Positions 1-11,545 of a stretch of 64,000 nt of DNA are shown here, one piece after another; the stretch's first letter is position 1; each line of letters begins with the position of its first letter. Below the pieces are notes generated by a model that was not told the DNA's origin, ran no database searches, and worked only from the letters and a program-made list of their open reading frames with translations. Made by a program: the position numbers and the translations under genes. This stretch comes from Oxyruncus cristatus (Eukaryota > Chordata > Aves > Passeriformes > Cotingidae): assembly GCA_013399855.1 (NCBI GenBank), contig VXAY01004359.1, positions 287,798 to 351,797 of the forward strand, in the 5' to 3' direction.

Positions 1-890
1 GACAAGAGAGCTGTGAACATAAAAGCATTAGACTTTTATTAACATATAAACTTTCTTTTCTCACTAGCATTGGGTTTTTAGACCTTGGCTGGGAGAATTG
101 CAGGTGACAGCTACAGAGGAAGAGGTGGGGGTCAGAGCTGTGCAGCAAATGTTCTTGCACAGCAATGCTTCTAGTGTCAAAGCCAGGAGCTGATCATCAT
201 GTGCAAGCCTCTGTCTCAGAGAGGGGAAAGTGCCAAGAAGGGGCAACTCCTAACATACAATGACATAATGATATATATATATAGAATAGGATGTATGCAT
301 TGGAAAAAAAAAATAGGTATTATGATTAAGCTCTCAGCTAAAAATAACTCAGACAATTGACTTACTGCCCCCATAATTTTTCTTAGCATCTTTATATTCT
401 GTCCCAAATTGTTGTTTAATGATTGAATTCAAAATCACTATTTGCTCTTAATGTTTTACACCAGAATTGGCTGCCTTAAGATGGTAAAAGATAGTTTCTC
501 ATTATAACCAAATTATAGCCAATTTGTGACTGCTGTCAATGACAATGGTATGATTTCCAGTTTGCTTTCTTCTTTTCCAAACACGTCTTGCCATTACAAG
601 TCTGAAAGACATATCTGATATCATCACTGTTATACTTCTATTGAAAAGTAGAGAAAGTTGATATTAGCCTTTAAAAACGAGACATAAAAAAGGGAAAATT
701 CCTAAAAAATGTAGGAAAAAAGATGATAAAAAGGTTAGTTTTACTATAAATTTGCTCGAGCAATTTTGTACTCTATCAGCTACAGGAAGACCACCTGCAC
801 AATGAGAATGAGGTGAAGCTGGTCTTGTAGGTGTCTTAACTAGAAAAAAAAGGTCTAGTATTGTTGCTTAGCACATTTATGTACTTTCCA
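1..890. other. Unique non-coding DNA, no gene seen
   Basis: AT-rich single-copy sequence. It contains a short TA-repeat near 270-286 and short A-runs, including one near 303-312. Short open frames on the minus strand here (about 60 codons) show no domain, no codon pattern and no splice context, so I treat them as chance. Nothing else is recognisable. Confidence 0.6.
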
Positions 891-892
891 GC

Positions 893-1050
893 TACAGATC
901 CCAAAGTGTTTATAAAGCTCCAGAAATATAATTATGTCCATTTCATAGCCAAGGAAATTGAAAGGCAAAATTAAGGTGTTTGCTGAGGGCCACACAGTGA
1001 ATCATTTGAAGAACCAAACTGTTACTGTAAATCTCCACACCTAGGCAATG
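893..1050 (-). repeat. MIR-type SINE fragment (antisense on + strand)
   Basis: Read on the plus strand, the order of short motifs is that of a reversed MIR: a CAAAGTG(T/C)TT-TA-AA segment near 902, then a degenerate 'TATGTCCATTTCATAG..AAGGAAATTGA' where MIR has the C-rich/GAGGAAACTGAGG core, then 'GCTGAGGGCCACACAGTGA' matching the antisense 'GCCCAAGGTCACACAGCTA' box. Many substitutions and small indels show that it is old. Family assignment is from memory of the consensus, not from an alignment. Confidence 0.7.
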
Positions 1051-2730
1051 ATTGTGCTGCTGTGACTCAGACAAGATATTATTCTGGAACATCAATTGCT
1101 GCTGCATAACCAGTGTTGTACACTGGCCCCTACACACTCTTCATTCTGTTCAGATGCATGCTGGTCTTTTTAACTTGTCTTCATCTTGCTCAGCAAGAAA
1201 GTAGGTGCTCTGCAGAATTCCCACCAAAACTTTCATTTAAAGAAGCAGCCAACTTTCCAGAACTGGGAGATTTTCCTAAAAGAATTAAAAGCTTTTTTTA
1301 AGATTCTAACAATTTTGTCAACTAACTGGCAACCAGACTCTGCAAAACAATTTTACAAATGTGTTTTTGATGGCTAACTTTCTCTACCCACCCACAGTGG
1401 AGCTGAGATAAAAGTCTGGGAGATCCCACCATAACTGCACTGACATAGAGATTCTGAAGAACAAGAGAATACTGTGATTTTCTGATAGCTACAGAGTAAA
1501 CAATTTTGGGGAAATATATTGAACTCATTTGAATCAGGGGCAAGTCCCCTCACCTGTAACTGTGTGTTTCAGCTCTACTGCTGCTGGTGCAGCTGTGTAA
1601 TATTTTACAAGAAAATGGGAAGAAGTTTTGTCTACAATTCAAGCCAGCTAGAAACTATGATTAGTACAACACCAAGTTAACTATACTGTTTTCAATTTGA
1701 TGAACATTTATGAACTCGGGCCTATTGCTGCCTTTTCCCTCACAGCTGCTGGCCTGCCTGAACTTGGATTTGGCTGCAGAAGAACATGGAGTCCATGAAA
1801 GTTTGTCTTAAAGATAGATGACTCTTTGATGGTGCTGGAAAAGTGATCTGCTGTTAAACACAAAATTTGGTCTGGCTCTCCTCTAACTTCAGTTTTTCAT
1901 TCGTGTGGCTCCATTAATGTTCAGGTAGGTTTGGTGTTTTTTGATTCACAAGCGCTGTTGAAAACCTGCTCTTGCTTAAACAGGAGGTTGACACTTCTGA
2001 AATCTGTCCATTGTCAAAGGTTTTGAACATTTGCTTTTGGTAATATCTGAACACTTGCTGAATATACACACATTTCAAAAGTTTTGGAGATGGTGCTTCT
2101 GCTTCTTGGTAACATCAGATGCTGTAAATGTTATAAGCTTTTATGAGTCTTCTGCTAACAGAAGCATCTATCCACATGAAGTACCTTCCATGCTAGCAAA
2201 CAAGCTTATGCCTTTCAACCATAAAATTTATTCTATTTAAACAATTAAGCAGTCACTTCTCTCTCAATGCACTGTATAATCTCAAAAAATATACTAAACA
2301 TAGCTAAAACCTTTTCAATCACTTACTATTTTGAGCCCTCACTTAAATATTACTGAAATAATCCCATGCCCTACCCACATGTTAACCACATCCTTTCCAT
2401 CTTCTCTCTTTTGTCTTTGGCTTAAGATGAATCTATCATTCCCAATTCCAACTTCACACGTGCTGTAGAGGCCACAGCTTCTGAATTCTGCCACAGAACT
2501 GCTGCATTTTAGTACTTAATTCAGGTACCTTTGAAATGTATCATTGCAAAAATTCCTCCAGGGATTTGCTGAAACAAAACCCAAATATTTTTGTTACATA
2601 TTTATTCCACAAATAATTAATAATTAATTCCACAAATAAACTTCCAGACTAGAAAAAAATTGACTGTCATAGACAAATTCAACTGTTAATGTGCATAGAT
2701 AACAGATTTATTTTTTTTGTATATAAGGCT
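1051..2730. other. Unique non-coding DNA, no gene seen
   Basis: AT-rich single-copy sequence without a recognisable gene or repeat family. Near 2603-2640 the segment ATTCCACAAATAA occurs twice around a TAAT-rich spacer. Open frames of 62-73 codons occur on both strands and carry no recognisable domain. Confidence 0.55.
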
Positions 2731-2734
2731 CTTT

Positions 2735-5000
2735 AGAGAGATACTTGGTCTCATTTTAAAGATGCCGACCTATGGTGAGTCTAATTCCTTCAACAAATTG
2801 TTCTAATATTTAATTATAGAAAGCTCCCTCTTCTGCAAGGTAGAATTTGTTGAATACATCTACAAAGGGGGAAAAAAAGCCTCCTCTGCCAGGTGTCCTC
2901 TACATCTTTTCACACAAATATATTCACAGGCCTATAACGTACATCACACCCTAAGGCTCACTTGCCAGTATCTAGAGCAAGGCAGTATTTATTTCCACAT
3001 TCTTCCTGAAGGGGAGGCCCAAAAGCTGGACATGGTCTTTCCAGTGAGAACCCCTCCCAGGTCTTTTTCTGAGTCACTGTGTTCAGAGATAGTCTCCCTC
3101 ATTGTTCTTCCTAAAGGTATGACTTCACTTTTGGCTGCGATTAAAGATATTTTGCTGGTCCTTGGCTGTTAACCAGGCAATTCAAATGAGTTTAGAAAAT
3201 TAGATCATCATTTTCATAACAAAGACCATCAACAGCACCATGTCTGCATGCGTCTCAGGAATACCCTACCTTATAAGTAAAAGCTTTTATGTTCAGTAAG
3301 ACTTCTTTTGTGTTGCATGGCAAGAGGGTATTTCCACCAGTCTCCCAAAGCAGAAGAATTAGGTGCTTACAAGACAACCCTGGGCAGAGTTGACACCTCC
3401 ATTTTCTACGTTTTGGTAAGCTGGCTAAATTTAGCTTCTTAGCTCCTTTGAGACTCTTGGGTCTAAAATAATCTAAGCCTGTTGATATGAATATGTTCTA
3501 TTTCAGCAGTTGCTGCCTTACCTCTTTCTTTGTTACAGATGGCAAACTTTCATTTCCATCCACAACATCATATGGGATAGATACATCCTCCTGTTTCATT
3601 CCAAGTGCAGAACAGAAATATTTATTAAACATTTCTGCCTTATCTGCATCATTATTTATGATTTCCACCATCTGCATCTTCAGTGGAACTATATCTGACC
3701 TAAGATTCTTTTTGATGCTAAAATGCTTTTAAATTGCCTTCGTGTTGCTTTTAACCATATTGGCCATTGATTTTTAATGGAGTTGTTAATTTCTTTTATC
3801 AGTTACATATAAGTCTCACTAAATAACTTATCCTTGTTTTTTCCATTCTTGATACATCACTATTTTATGTTTTTGAGGTACTTTTTTTTGTTTTAATCAG
3901 GACATTTTGATTACTATACATTTTTTGTGTAAGTTTATGGCCTTGAACAATTCCCAGTATTCATTAATACTTCCTAATTAAAATTTACATTCCTGCTCAG
4001 TTATGCTAACTGATTCAAGCTTGCATAAACTGGCCCTCTAAAACATCTAAATATATCTGCTTGGTGTTATATACAGCTTGTACTCATAAAATAAATATAA
4101 CCATGTTGTGATCACTAGTCCTTAACTCTTTTTCCTGTTTGATGGTCACTGGTGGACAATATTTATCTCTTTGTCCATCAAAATTATGTTCAGTTTTGAA
4201 CTTATGAAAGATGAATCTCTACATTCTGAGATTATCTGCTACTATTTTTGGAAGCTCTAGGTAATTCTGATGCTGGCAAAAGAAAGTCCTAGAAAATATT
4301 CCTCAGTTTCAATGCTACTATGATAGATATTTTTCTCCCCATAGTCAAGGAAAGATGTTGAAAGAGTAGCTCTGTCTATGTGGTTGGGTATTTTCCCTGT
4401 AAGGTACACAGATGTCTGAAGTTATTTTTTGACTCAGAATTACGAGTTCCTCTTACTTGATTATTTTTGACTCTTCAACATGCGATGTTGTAATTGATGC
4501 AGTATTCCATCTTTAATCCCTCTTCCTTACTTATTAAGAGGACTAAGAAATTTAATCTCTTTTGGTGATATTCCAGCACTATGACACCTTATCAAGTTTC
4601 AGAAATATTAACTATATGACATTTTTCCTAATATTCGAATACTGTTTCTGCTGACTTATTACCAAGGTGCCTGAATGTTAGTATAGCAATTCTTTTACAA
4701 TATAATATGTACCTTGTTATTTGGTTTTGTGGCATGTTTGGTGTTCTGGTCATAATTCACACACACATACACACAGGTGAAGACACACAAATAAATATTT
4801 TCTAGAATTTCTCTGTATTATTACTCAACTCCATACTTAGTTTAAGGCCCTTCTGGCAGTTTTTCATTGACTAGGATGGCTCTTACTGAGACGGCCAACA
4901 GAATCGGAATTTCCCATCCCTCTGGTAAGAAATCATCAACAGCCTGTCAGATGATGCCTGACAAGGTATTAGTACCAGACTACATCCTTCTAACTTAAAT
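2735..5000 (-). mobile_element. CR1-type LINE fossil: ORF1 tail, endonuclease, RT pieces, 3' end
   Basis: Translating the minus strand piecewise gives fragments in the correct CR1 order. At 4837-4857 there is ARRALN followed by a stop, the typical end of CR1 ORF1 (esterase-containing protein), with weak similarity continuing up to about 4930. At 4440-4690 there is a degraded start of the AP-endonuclease, including ISETW. At 4080-4130 there is a TSDHNMVIFI motif, the SDH catalytic signature near the end of the endonuclease. At 3560-3770 there is a linker-like segment with NNDADKAEMFNKYF. Near 3430-3455 there is a DPRVSKEL-like segment. At 3040-3145 there is KSEVIPLGR...SEKDLGGVL, the C-terminal part of the reverse transcriptase. 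At 2735-2830 sequence resembles the CR1 3' tail. Stops and frameshifts are frequent, most of the RT catalytic core appears deleted and the 5' part of ORF1 is missing. The element is therefore dead and ancient. Boundaries are approximate. Confidence 0.8.
4750..4776. repeat. CA-rich microsatellite remnant
   Basis: A short interrupted run of CA dinucleotides (CACACACACATACACACAG) lies inside the CR1 fossil between the ORF1 stop and the endonuclease start. It is too short and interrupted to be very variable. Confidence 0.6.
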
Positions 5001-8000
5001 CTCACCTAGGCTTGACTTAAAATTCTTCAACTTTGATCTAGAAAAAGAGAAAATTGCCAGTTGTCCTCCTATGCCCTTGAAATATCCTGCAGGTTCTTTC
5101 TAGTATATTGTCAAGGAAGCTGTCAAGAAGGACTGCATTTCATTGTCCTGCAAAAGATGCTTCCATGGGCTTTTTCAAGATTATCCTGGTCTGAACTATG
5201 CTCAGTTCTCTTCATGAATGTTAATCCAAAAGTAATTTCTTAAAGTTAGTCAAGCAATATTGAGAAATAAAACCACTTCATTTACAGCAGGTCATTGTCT
5301 TGCAGGTAAAATGATCAATTATAAATAGATAATGTATGACATAATTGCCATGTGAAACAGCTTGCAGGCAATCCCCAGACTGAAATACTTTGCCTAAACT
5401 ATTAATCAAATAACTTCAACTGATGAACAAAAGAACTCAACTCTGCACTTGAATAATTTGCAAATAAGAAAAAAGAAATAGATTTGTCAAATTAATTATT
5501 CATTATAAGTAGTTCAACCAGACCTATCCCTTTTTATCATTTACATTAGTTTTAAATTCTTAAAATGGTTTGGGAACCTTAAAGAGTAAAATTTGCTATA
5601 AATGCTTAATGCAATTATCATTTATATATGGCGCTGTAAACGTACAAACATACTTTACTTAGCATTGAATTAGGCAGTGGAGACCATAAGAGTTACAATA
5701 GCTTTAACTCTCAAAAAAAGAGGTAGAAGCATGATATTCTGATGGTTTTCAGGCTGACTGAAGTATGACTGGACACCTGCAGGGTGAAGATTACTGCTGT
5801 GATTGACCCTCACTGCAGCCCAAGGACCCACTGGCACTGTGTCCATTCCAGGGCATTGAGCCAACACTGGTAGGGATGCAATGGCCTCAGTCCTTGGGCT
5901 ACAGCAGGGGCCTGATTTCTAGAAATGCTTATCTGTATTTTAGTGCTGAATATGTTTGCTGCTTTGTTTGGGGGGTTTTGTTTGTTTGTTTGTTTATTAT
6001 TAATTTTAGGAACTTTTCAAGTTATTACCCTATCCAGTAGTACTTGGCTTGCTAGGACAAATGGATTCACAGAAGGTGGTGTGAATACATTGCTTAGCTC
6101 AATCGGCATGATTTGAGCTGGGACTTGTTTTTTTTCTAAAATATTTACCTTCTGACAACTGGAATAATATCATCAAACACATCAGAATAGCTCAGATTCT
6201 GGTGTCCTTGTCTACAGTGTATAGCAGCAAACTCCATGTGCAGTCCTACTTAAATCATGCAAAAGCTTACACTGTGCACTTCTGACATTAATACAATCAA
6301 AATTCCTTGTTAAATTTAGAAGATTAAAGGTGATTAGAGAGATCAGTGATAAATATAATTTTGAAGTCTGACAATGACTTAAATGACAGAAATAACATGA
6401 TACAATTTTCTTTTTCAGGTGGTTGAGTGTTTTTTGTGAGGGTTGGGAGGGTGTTGGTATTCGCTTGACTTTGTTTTTTACAGCCTTGGCAGTTAGCAGA
6501 GAGACTCTGATTTTCACTATGAGTAAATCTGACATAAAATCACCCACAGGAAATAAAGTACTATGAGGGCATGCTTACAGTCACTTTTTTAAGCTCTTTC
6601 TGCATTAAGTAATCCACATCTCTGCATCACTTGTGCTATACTATATAAGCAATGCAGTATTAAAATGATTTTTAATGACCAAAGCCCCTATATTTTGAAC
6701 ATCTGTTATCTATTCAGACAGTGAGTAGTCAATTCAGTATTTGGGTGAATAATTTGCAAATTCAATGCATAGAAAATTTTGTACCAGGGTTAAGGTTAAT
6801 TCATTTTTCCTGGGATGTTTTGTAGCCAAATGGAATCAAAATGTCCTCACACACTACTTCACACCCACTTACTTCTCTGAGAAACTAAACAGTGTGTTGG
6901 ACAGTAGTGAAGAGTCTAAAGATAATATGGGATGAAACAGGAGCCATGAATAAAGCAGGAAAGTTGAAAAGTACTTTAGATGTTAGTCTACAAAATACCC
7001 TTTTCAGCTCAGTACAGCAGAAACAAAGTAGTTAAAAATCAACAAAGGAACCGTAAGGAAAGCTACCACTGTCTGGATTTATTTATTATTTCAACAGCAG
7101 CTAGTAACCTAATTTCATGAAGAGAACAGTGCAATATCACATAGTGTTGGATAGGAAGATTTCAAAACAGGATTTTTTAAAACATGAAGAAACACCTTTC
7201 ATCCTCAAATATTTAATCTGCAGCATATGCCTTCATATGTTTGCTGTTGTTTCTTTCAGGACAAATACACCTGAAGATTTCATACTTCCAGTTACAGCAG
7301 TCTATGATGTTTCAAATGGGATGGTAGCAGAGTAATTAACCTGTTACTTTGTATTGCTAAAGGGAGATGAGTACACCACGAAATAATTCAGTAGTATCTA
7401 GCAGCACTTGGTTTTCAAAAGCTCGATGGGGAATCAGTGACTGCTTGTGTGTGTGGTCTCTTTGCTATTTGCTCTAGTAGTTTGGCAGTATCAAATGAGA
7501 TTAGTCTGGAAGACTATGGTAGAAAAGTGTCCTTACGCTCCTACATTTACATTTGATTAAAAAAAAAATTAATTAGAGTACATCGAAGCAGAGCCCAATG
7601 GAAGTTGTTCAGTGGCCTTTGGATAGACCTTAAGACTTTACCATCTGCAGATTTCAAAGTCCATTATCAGCAAAACTGAACAGGAGGATAGCAAAGGGAA
7701 CTGAGAGCTATTACAGCTACGCTCTTCTCTCCCACCCATCCCTGTTATACAGGAAGTTAGCAGGAGTTTCGGGAACAATAACTAAGCCTGAACTCTCAGC
7801 TCTGAACTGGAAGATCAGAACACCTTCACCCTTTTAACCTGTGCCTGGCTCACTATTGTCTGACTCTTCACAGAGAAGCTCTGGGGAATGAGGGCGTGGG
7901 CAGGAGGAGGGAGGAATGCTTTGCACCTGGCAGTTCTGCAAACCTCATTAAGTAGAAAAGTCCTGTTCTTTAACAAGTTACCTAGACTTTCCCAAACACT

Positions 8001-9480
8001 GCATTTTCTGCCTTTTTATTTGGCTTCTAGCTCTAAGAAATCTCCTTAGAACAGACTTTCATGTGATAGACTGTCACTGATGGTTAAAAGCTATGTCATC
8101 ATTGACCTTATGTACAACATCATTATTCACAGCTAACTGGTTCCCAGGTATGAAAAAGCCTTTTGTCCCTGTAGAAAAATGAATTTATAACATTTTATCC
8201 AGAAATTAAGCCCAGCCTATTGATGGCTCATCAGGGTTAATGCAATGCTTGATTTCAAAAGGTTAAAGAATTACTGAGTCACACACACATTTGCTCTGTA
8301 CACTCTAAACTTGCATGATTATGAAGTTGTGGGGTTTCACATTTTGATTTATTAGCTTGGGAACAATAAATAAAGTTAATTGTTTTGACCACTGTTCTAG
8401 GTAAAACCTGAATCTCTAACAACTATGTATATATGACAGAGTTGCTGCGTATTGTCTCCTGGCTTCCAAAGTGGTCAGACAAATTTTCAGCTCCCTCTCT
8501 GAAATTGTGCCTCTGTTTTTAATTAAAAAGAAGAGTGTCTTATTAAGAAAATCCATGTGGGTGTTTTGTGATTCTTTAGCACAGAATACCAAATGGCATG
8601 AAATGTTGTTCTGTGTGTTTCTCAAAGCCTACACAAAGTTTTTAGTCCTTCTAGTGTATATTAATACGTGTTCCTGGCAGCTTTTCTGTACTGGCTCAAT
8701 CACACAAATGGATCCAAATTTCACATACACAAACCAGCTGCCCAAGAAAGAAAAGAGATAAACGTCCTGTTTGAGACCATAGCTATTTTAACACTCTCTG
8801 CCCAACTTGTTGCAAGAGAGAGAGGTAGTGACAGAATTGTGAGGCATTACTGTTATGCCTGTTACAAAGGCATAAGAAATCAAAGATTTCTTCCCAGAAG
8901 TGTAAAACACTTAAAAATATTAATAGTATTATTTCCCTAAATGAACAAAACATCCGAGAAAGTTTCTTGGACAATATAATTTGGATGTTTTCAACATTGC
9001 TTATTTTATTTCACAACAAACTTGCATTTTATCACATGATTGGTTTCCCAATTATAGTGCAAAATAAAAGGCATCATCAAATAGTTTAATAGGTGCAGAG
9101 GAAAATGTAGTTTTGTTCATCAAATGATGCAGAAAATAATGTGACGCTAACAAAAAAAATTTGTGTTGGGATGGGAAGTTATTGCTGTGGAGATATTTGT
9201 CCTATATCTCCTCAATGGAAAGAAGGGACAGAGAGCCCCCAGGTTCGATTATTATTTTTCTGATAAAGCGTACACTGAAAAAAAGGGAAGATTTCCAAGT
9301 AGGGTCTGCAGTCCTTCCGGTGAGTGTGTAATCTCAACAGTTAAAAGACAAATCATATTTATCCATAAAAACAGAAGTCCATGCTTAGGCTGCAGGGTAG
9401 GAGATTTAGGTAGAGAGACTGACAGTTTTTCTTTAGAGAACTGTTTGTATTTTCACCACAATCTACTCAGACATATACTA
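5001..9480. other. Unique non-coding DNA with short simple repeats
   Basis: No gene is recognisable. A (TTTG)n tract preceded by a G-run lies at about 5968-5996. The 111-codon frame on the minus strand near 6212-6547 and the 96-109-codon frames near 8471-9492 have no domains and are probably chance. The stretch 8020-8400 is repeat-free, with mixed TF-like motifs and a short CACACACA run near 8281; it could be regulatory, but I cannot support this further. The sequence becomes less AT-rich approaching 9.5 kb. Confidence 0.5.
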
Positions 9481-9539
9481 ATAGAATTTTAAAAGGTCTG
9501 TACACATCCACAGGTGCTCAGATCGCATGTTGATAAGGA

Positions 9540-9735
9540 CCTCCCGGTGATTTTCAGATCTCCAGCTCCGGCGTGGGCCGGTGATTACCTCTCTCTGCCT
9601 GGCAATACAGAGCACTAATCTGCCTCCAAATAAAGGCCCCCGAAGAGCGCGCGGGGCAGCGAGCGGCACATCTCCGGCGCACACCACGGTATCCTTACGA
9701 CGGGCTGCATCCAGGTCGCGTAGCGCAGGTATGTA
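9540..9735. promoter_or_regulatory. CpG-rich block, possible promoter or enhancer
   Basis: About 18 CpG dinucleotides lie between 9543 and 9727 by direct count, including the clusters CCGGCG, GAGCGCGCGG and GTCGCGTAGCG. The rest of the window is strongly CpG-poor, so this block is likely unmethylated in some tissue or germline. It ends at 9723-9732 in a good plus-strand 5' splice-site match (CGCAG|GTATGT). That makes a non-coding first exon conceivable. No ATG-started coding exon with recognisable protein is present, and the open frame starting at 9581 opens on GTG. The block could equally be a CpG-rich developmental enhancer. There is no TATA box that I would rely on. Confidence 0.45.
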
Positions 9736-10320
9736 TTATTTATGGCCGTGCCTCTGCATGATTACCTCCAGTTAACTGGGAGCCTCTCTAAAACAAAGGT
9801 TGCTCTAGTCCTGCTTGCCACTGGCATGAGGCCCTTCTCGCTCCTGCTCTCCCCCACTGCTGTAAGCAGACATAACAGCCCTCGGTCTAATTAGCTGTCT
9901 TTAAGGCAGGGCTAAGTGGGCTCAGTGGGGGGAATAGGCTTTCTCGAGCCCCTCTAAGCCTCTCCTTGGTGCTGGCAGACAGAGTGCACGCGGCCTCCAA
10001 GAGGCACCGCAAACTCACTGACATTATGTCCACGGGTTATCATTATCATCTTTTTTTTAAAAAAACCTGATCGATCGCTCCCGACCACAATGATGCTTCA
10101 GGGCATCTCTCTCTCTGCTGGGGAGTGATTGACCATTGGGTATCATTAAAGAGGGGAGGTGAGGAGAGGGAGGGAGGGAGGCAGGCGAGGGGAAGACAGA
10201 GGCGACTGCAGTAGAAGCACTGTCTCCAGCTCCTCCTTGCGCACGCCTCTCCCTCCCGGACACTGCTGACCTTTCACTCAGGAGCCAGCTGGAGCCAGGA
10301 GAGATTTAATTGAATGGCTT
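9736..10320. promoter_or_regulatory. Putative conserved regulatory DNA beside CpG block
   Basis: Repeat-free sequence rich in known TF-core motifs: TCTAATTAGCTG near 9887-9898, clustered TTATCATTATCATC (GATA-type cores) near 10037-10050, GATCGATCG near 10069-10077, and a perfect TGATTGAC (PBX-type) site at 10126-10133 followed at once by CCATTG (SOX-type core). CpGs remain more frequent than elsewhere in the window. The density of intact motifs suggests a developmental cis-regulatory element. Conservation is inferred, not measured. Confidence 0.4.
10150..10194 (+). other. G-rich purine tract, possible G-quadruplex
   Basis: A purine run has repeated GGGA units and ends in GGGG. It contains at least four runs of three or more G separated by short loops (loops of 1, 1 and about 11 between the last runs). 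This meets the usual loose G4 pattern on the plus strand. It lies just downstream of the CpG-rich block, a common arrangement near vertebrate promoters. Confidence 0.45.
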
Positions 10321-10387
10321 CCTCAGATGTGTTTGGGATTTGGGTGATGGAAGAGGAGGATACAGCACTGAGAAGGGGGAAGAGAGG

Positions 10388-10430
10388 AATGGAAAAAAAT
10401 GAAAAAAAAAGAAAAAAAACCAACAACTTT
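10388..10430. repeat. A-rich low-complexity tract
   Basis: Runs of 7-9 A are interrupted by single G or T and end in CCAACAAC. No attached SINE or LINE body is recognisable upstream on the plus strand, so it is listed only as low complexity. Confidence 0.65.
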
Positions 10431-11060
10431 GGATGACTTTAAAAGGCTAATTGCTTAGCTCGTCCTAGACTTGGGCTTTGGCTTGTTTGGGAACCCTGGC
10501 AGTGGCAGGGCAAGGGCTGTCCTTCTCCAAGCACAGGCACCTCCAGTGCAGCAGTCCTGCTACCCCAGCACTCCCCATTGCCTCCCTGTGCAACCAGCCA
10601 TAGACGGAGCCAAAGCGGCCACCCTCGCCCCTCATGGGTGATCCCATGTGAGCAGGCAAGGGTCATCCTAATTTCCGAGGCCTCCTCATTCATCGAAGAA
10701 AAGTCTTGTGAGGGGTGGGGGAAGAAGCAAGCATTGCTCTGAAAGAGTGCATAAATACACAGAAATGTACACAGGTATTTTCTTGTCTTTTTAATGCCAC
10801 ATTTTTCTTCCATTTGAATACAAAAATAGACAGTAAACAAAATCAGAGGATGCCCCAGCCAGAGAAACCCAGCCACTATTCTGGTGCTTGTTCTTTTCCA
10901 CTCACCTTCCCTTTACTGGGATTTGGCTCCTTTCTTTGTGCCTGGGACCCTGCACCTTGGCAGTGCCACCCACGCGCCTTCTGCTCCTCCTCCCCTACTT
11001 TCCTCCCCCCCCACACACGTCCCCCTCAGTCCAAGCTCCCCCCTTTCCATTTTAACATAA
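10431..11060. other. Non-coding DNA, moderately GC-rich, no gene seen
   Basis: The longest open frame of the window (145 codons, minus, about 10439-10876) lies here, overlapped by others on both strands. Its product is an S/L/C/G-rich sequence without a recognisable domain, and the frame is open mainly because the sequence is locally GC-richer. A C-rich run (TCCTCCCCCC) is at about 11001-11010. I do not call a gene. Confidence 0.5.
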
Positions 11061-11310
11061 CTAAAAAGGAATGAATGGATCTCAGCTGAGTTAAATGGGT
11101 GACAAGGGAGATGGAAAGAAGGAAATTCATCCCTTCTTGTCTTTGAGAGCAATTTAATTAGGCCCCGGCCCCCTGTGAGTGGGTACGAGAAAGGCTGAGG
11201 ATTGGCTTGTCTGGGCTTCCTCTGAAGGCAAAAGCGGCCTTGGACACACATACAGAGAAAGGATTTTTAAAGGATCATGTAAGAAGATCAACAGATAAGC
11301 AGCTAATTTT
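11060..11310. promoter_or_regulatory. Putative conserved non-coding element
   Basis: Repeat-free sequence with a mixed, non-AT-skewed composition and intact motifs such as GCAATTTAATTAGGCC (homeodomain TAATTA core) near 11150-11165 and GCAGCTAATTTT near 11298. Reading frames are closed. Texture is that of vertebrate conserved non-coding elements; no alignment was possible. Confidence 0.33.
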
Positions 11311-11494
11311 GTGTACTTAGGGAGAAAATGAGTGCATTGACTCCCACTGGAATAGCCAGAGTGATGGGATGAGAGGAAGAAAAACGGGGAGGAAGCAATG
11401 AAAAATCTTAAGGTATTTCACCATTACCGCTGATTGCCAAAATTAAAGATTTATACTGCTTGATAGGGTACTCTGGCTATGGCTTTCACAGTAA

Positions 11495-11545
11495 CTGTGC
11501 ATGTGTACATATATCTATATACATACATATATAGATATAGATTTT
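11495..11545. repeat. TA/GTA-rich microsatellite-like tract
   Basis: An interrupted TA-rich repeat (TGTACATATATCTATATACATACATATATAG) of the kind formed by decayed TATG/TA microsatellites. It is followed by about 450 bases of repeat-free sequence that contains a 100-codon open frame without recognisable domain. Confidence 0.6.

Noticed and set aside
3487..3732. 81-codon plus-strand frame that could look like a small membrane protein
   Set aside because: It is antisense to the CR1 ORF2 fossil; the minus strand translates to CR1-like pieces here.
9241..9260. GGTTCGATTA considered as a tRNA T-loop (B box)
   Set aside because: No paired stems, no A box at the right distance and no acceptor stem around it.
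9581..9775. 64-codon frame crossing the CpG-rich block, considered as a first coding exon
   Set aside because: It opens on GTG rather than ATG, and the product has no recognisable similarity. A non-coding first exon remains possible.
10439..10876. 145-codon minus-strand open frame, longest in the window
   Set aside because: No domain, no splice or start context, and overlapping frames on both strands are also open. It is explained by local GC content.
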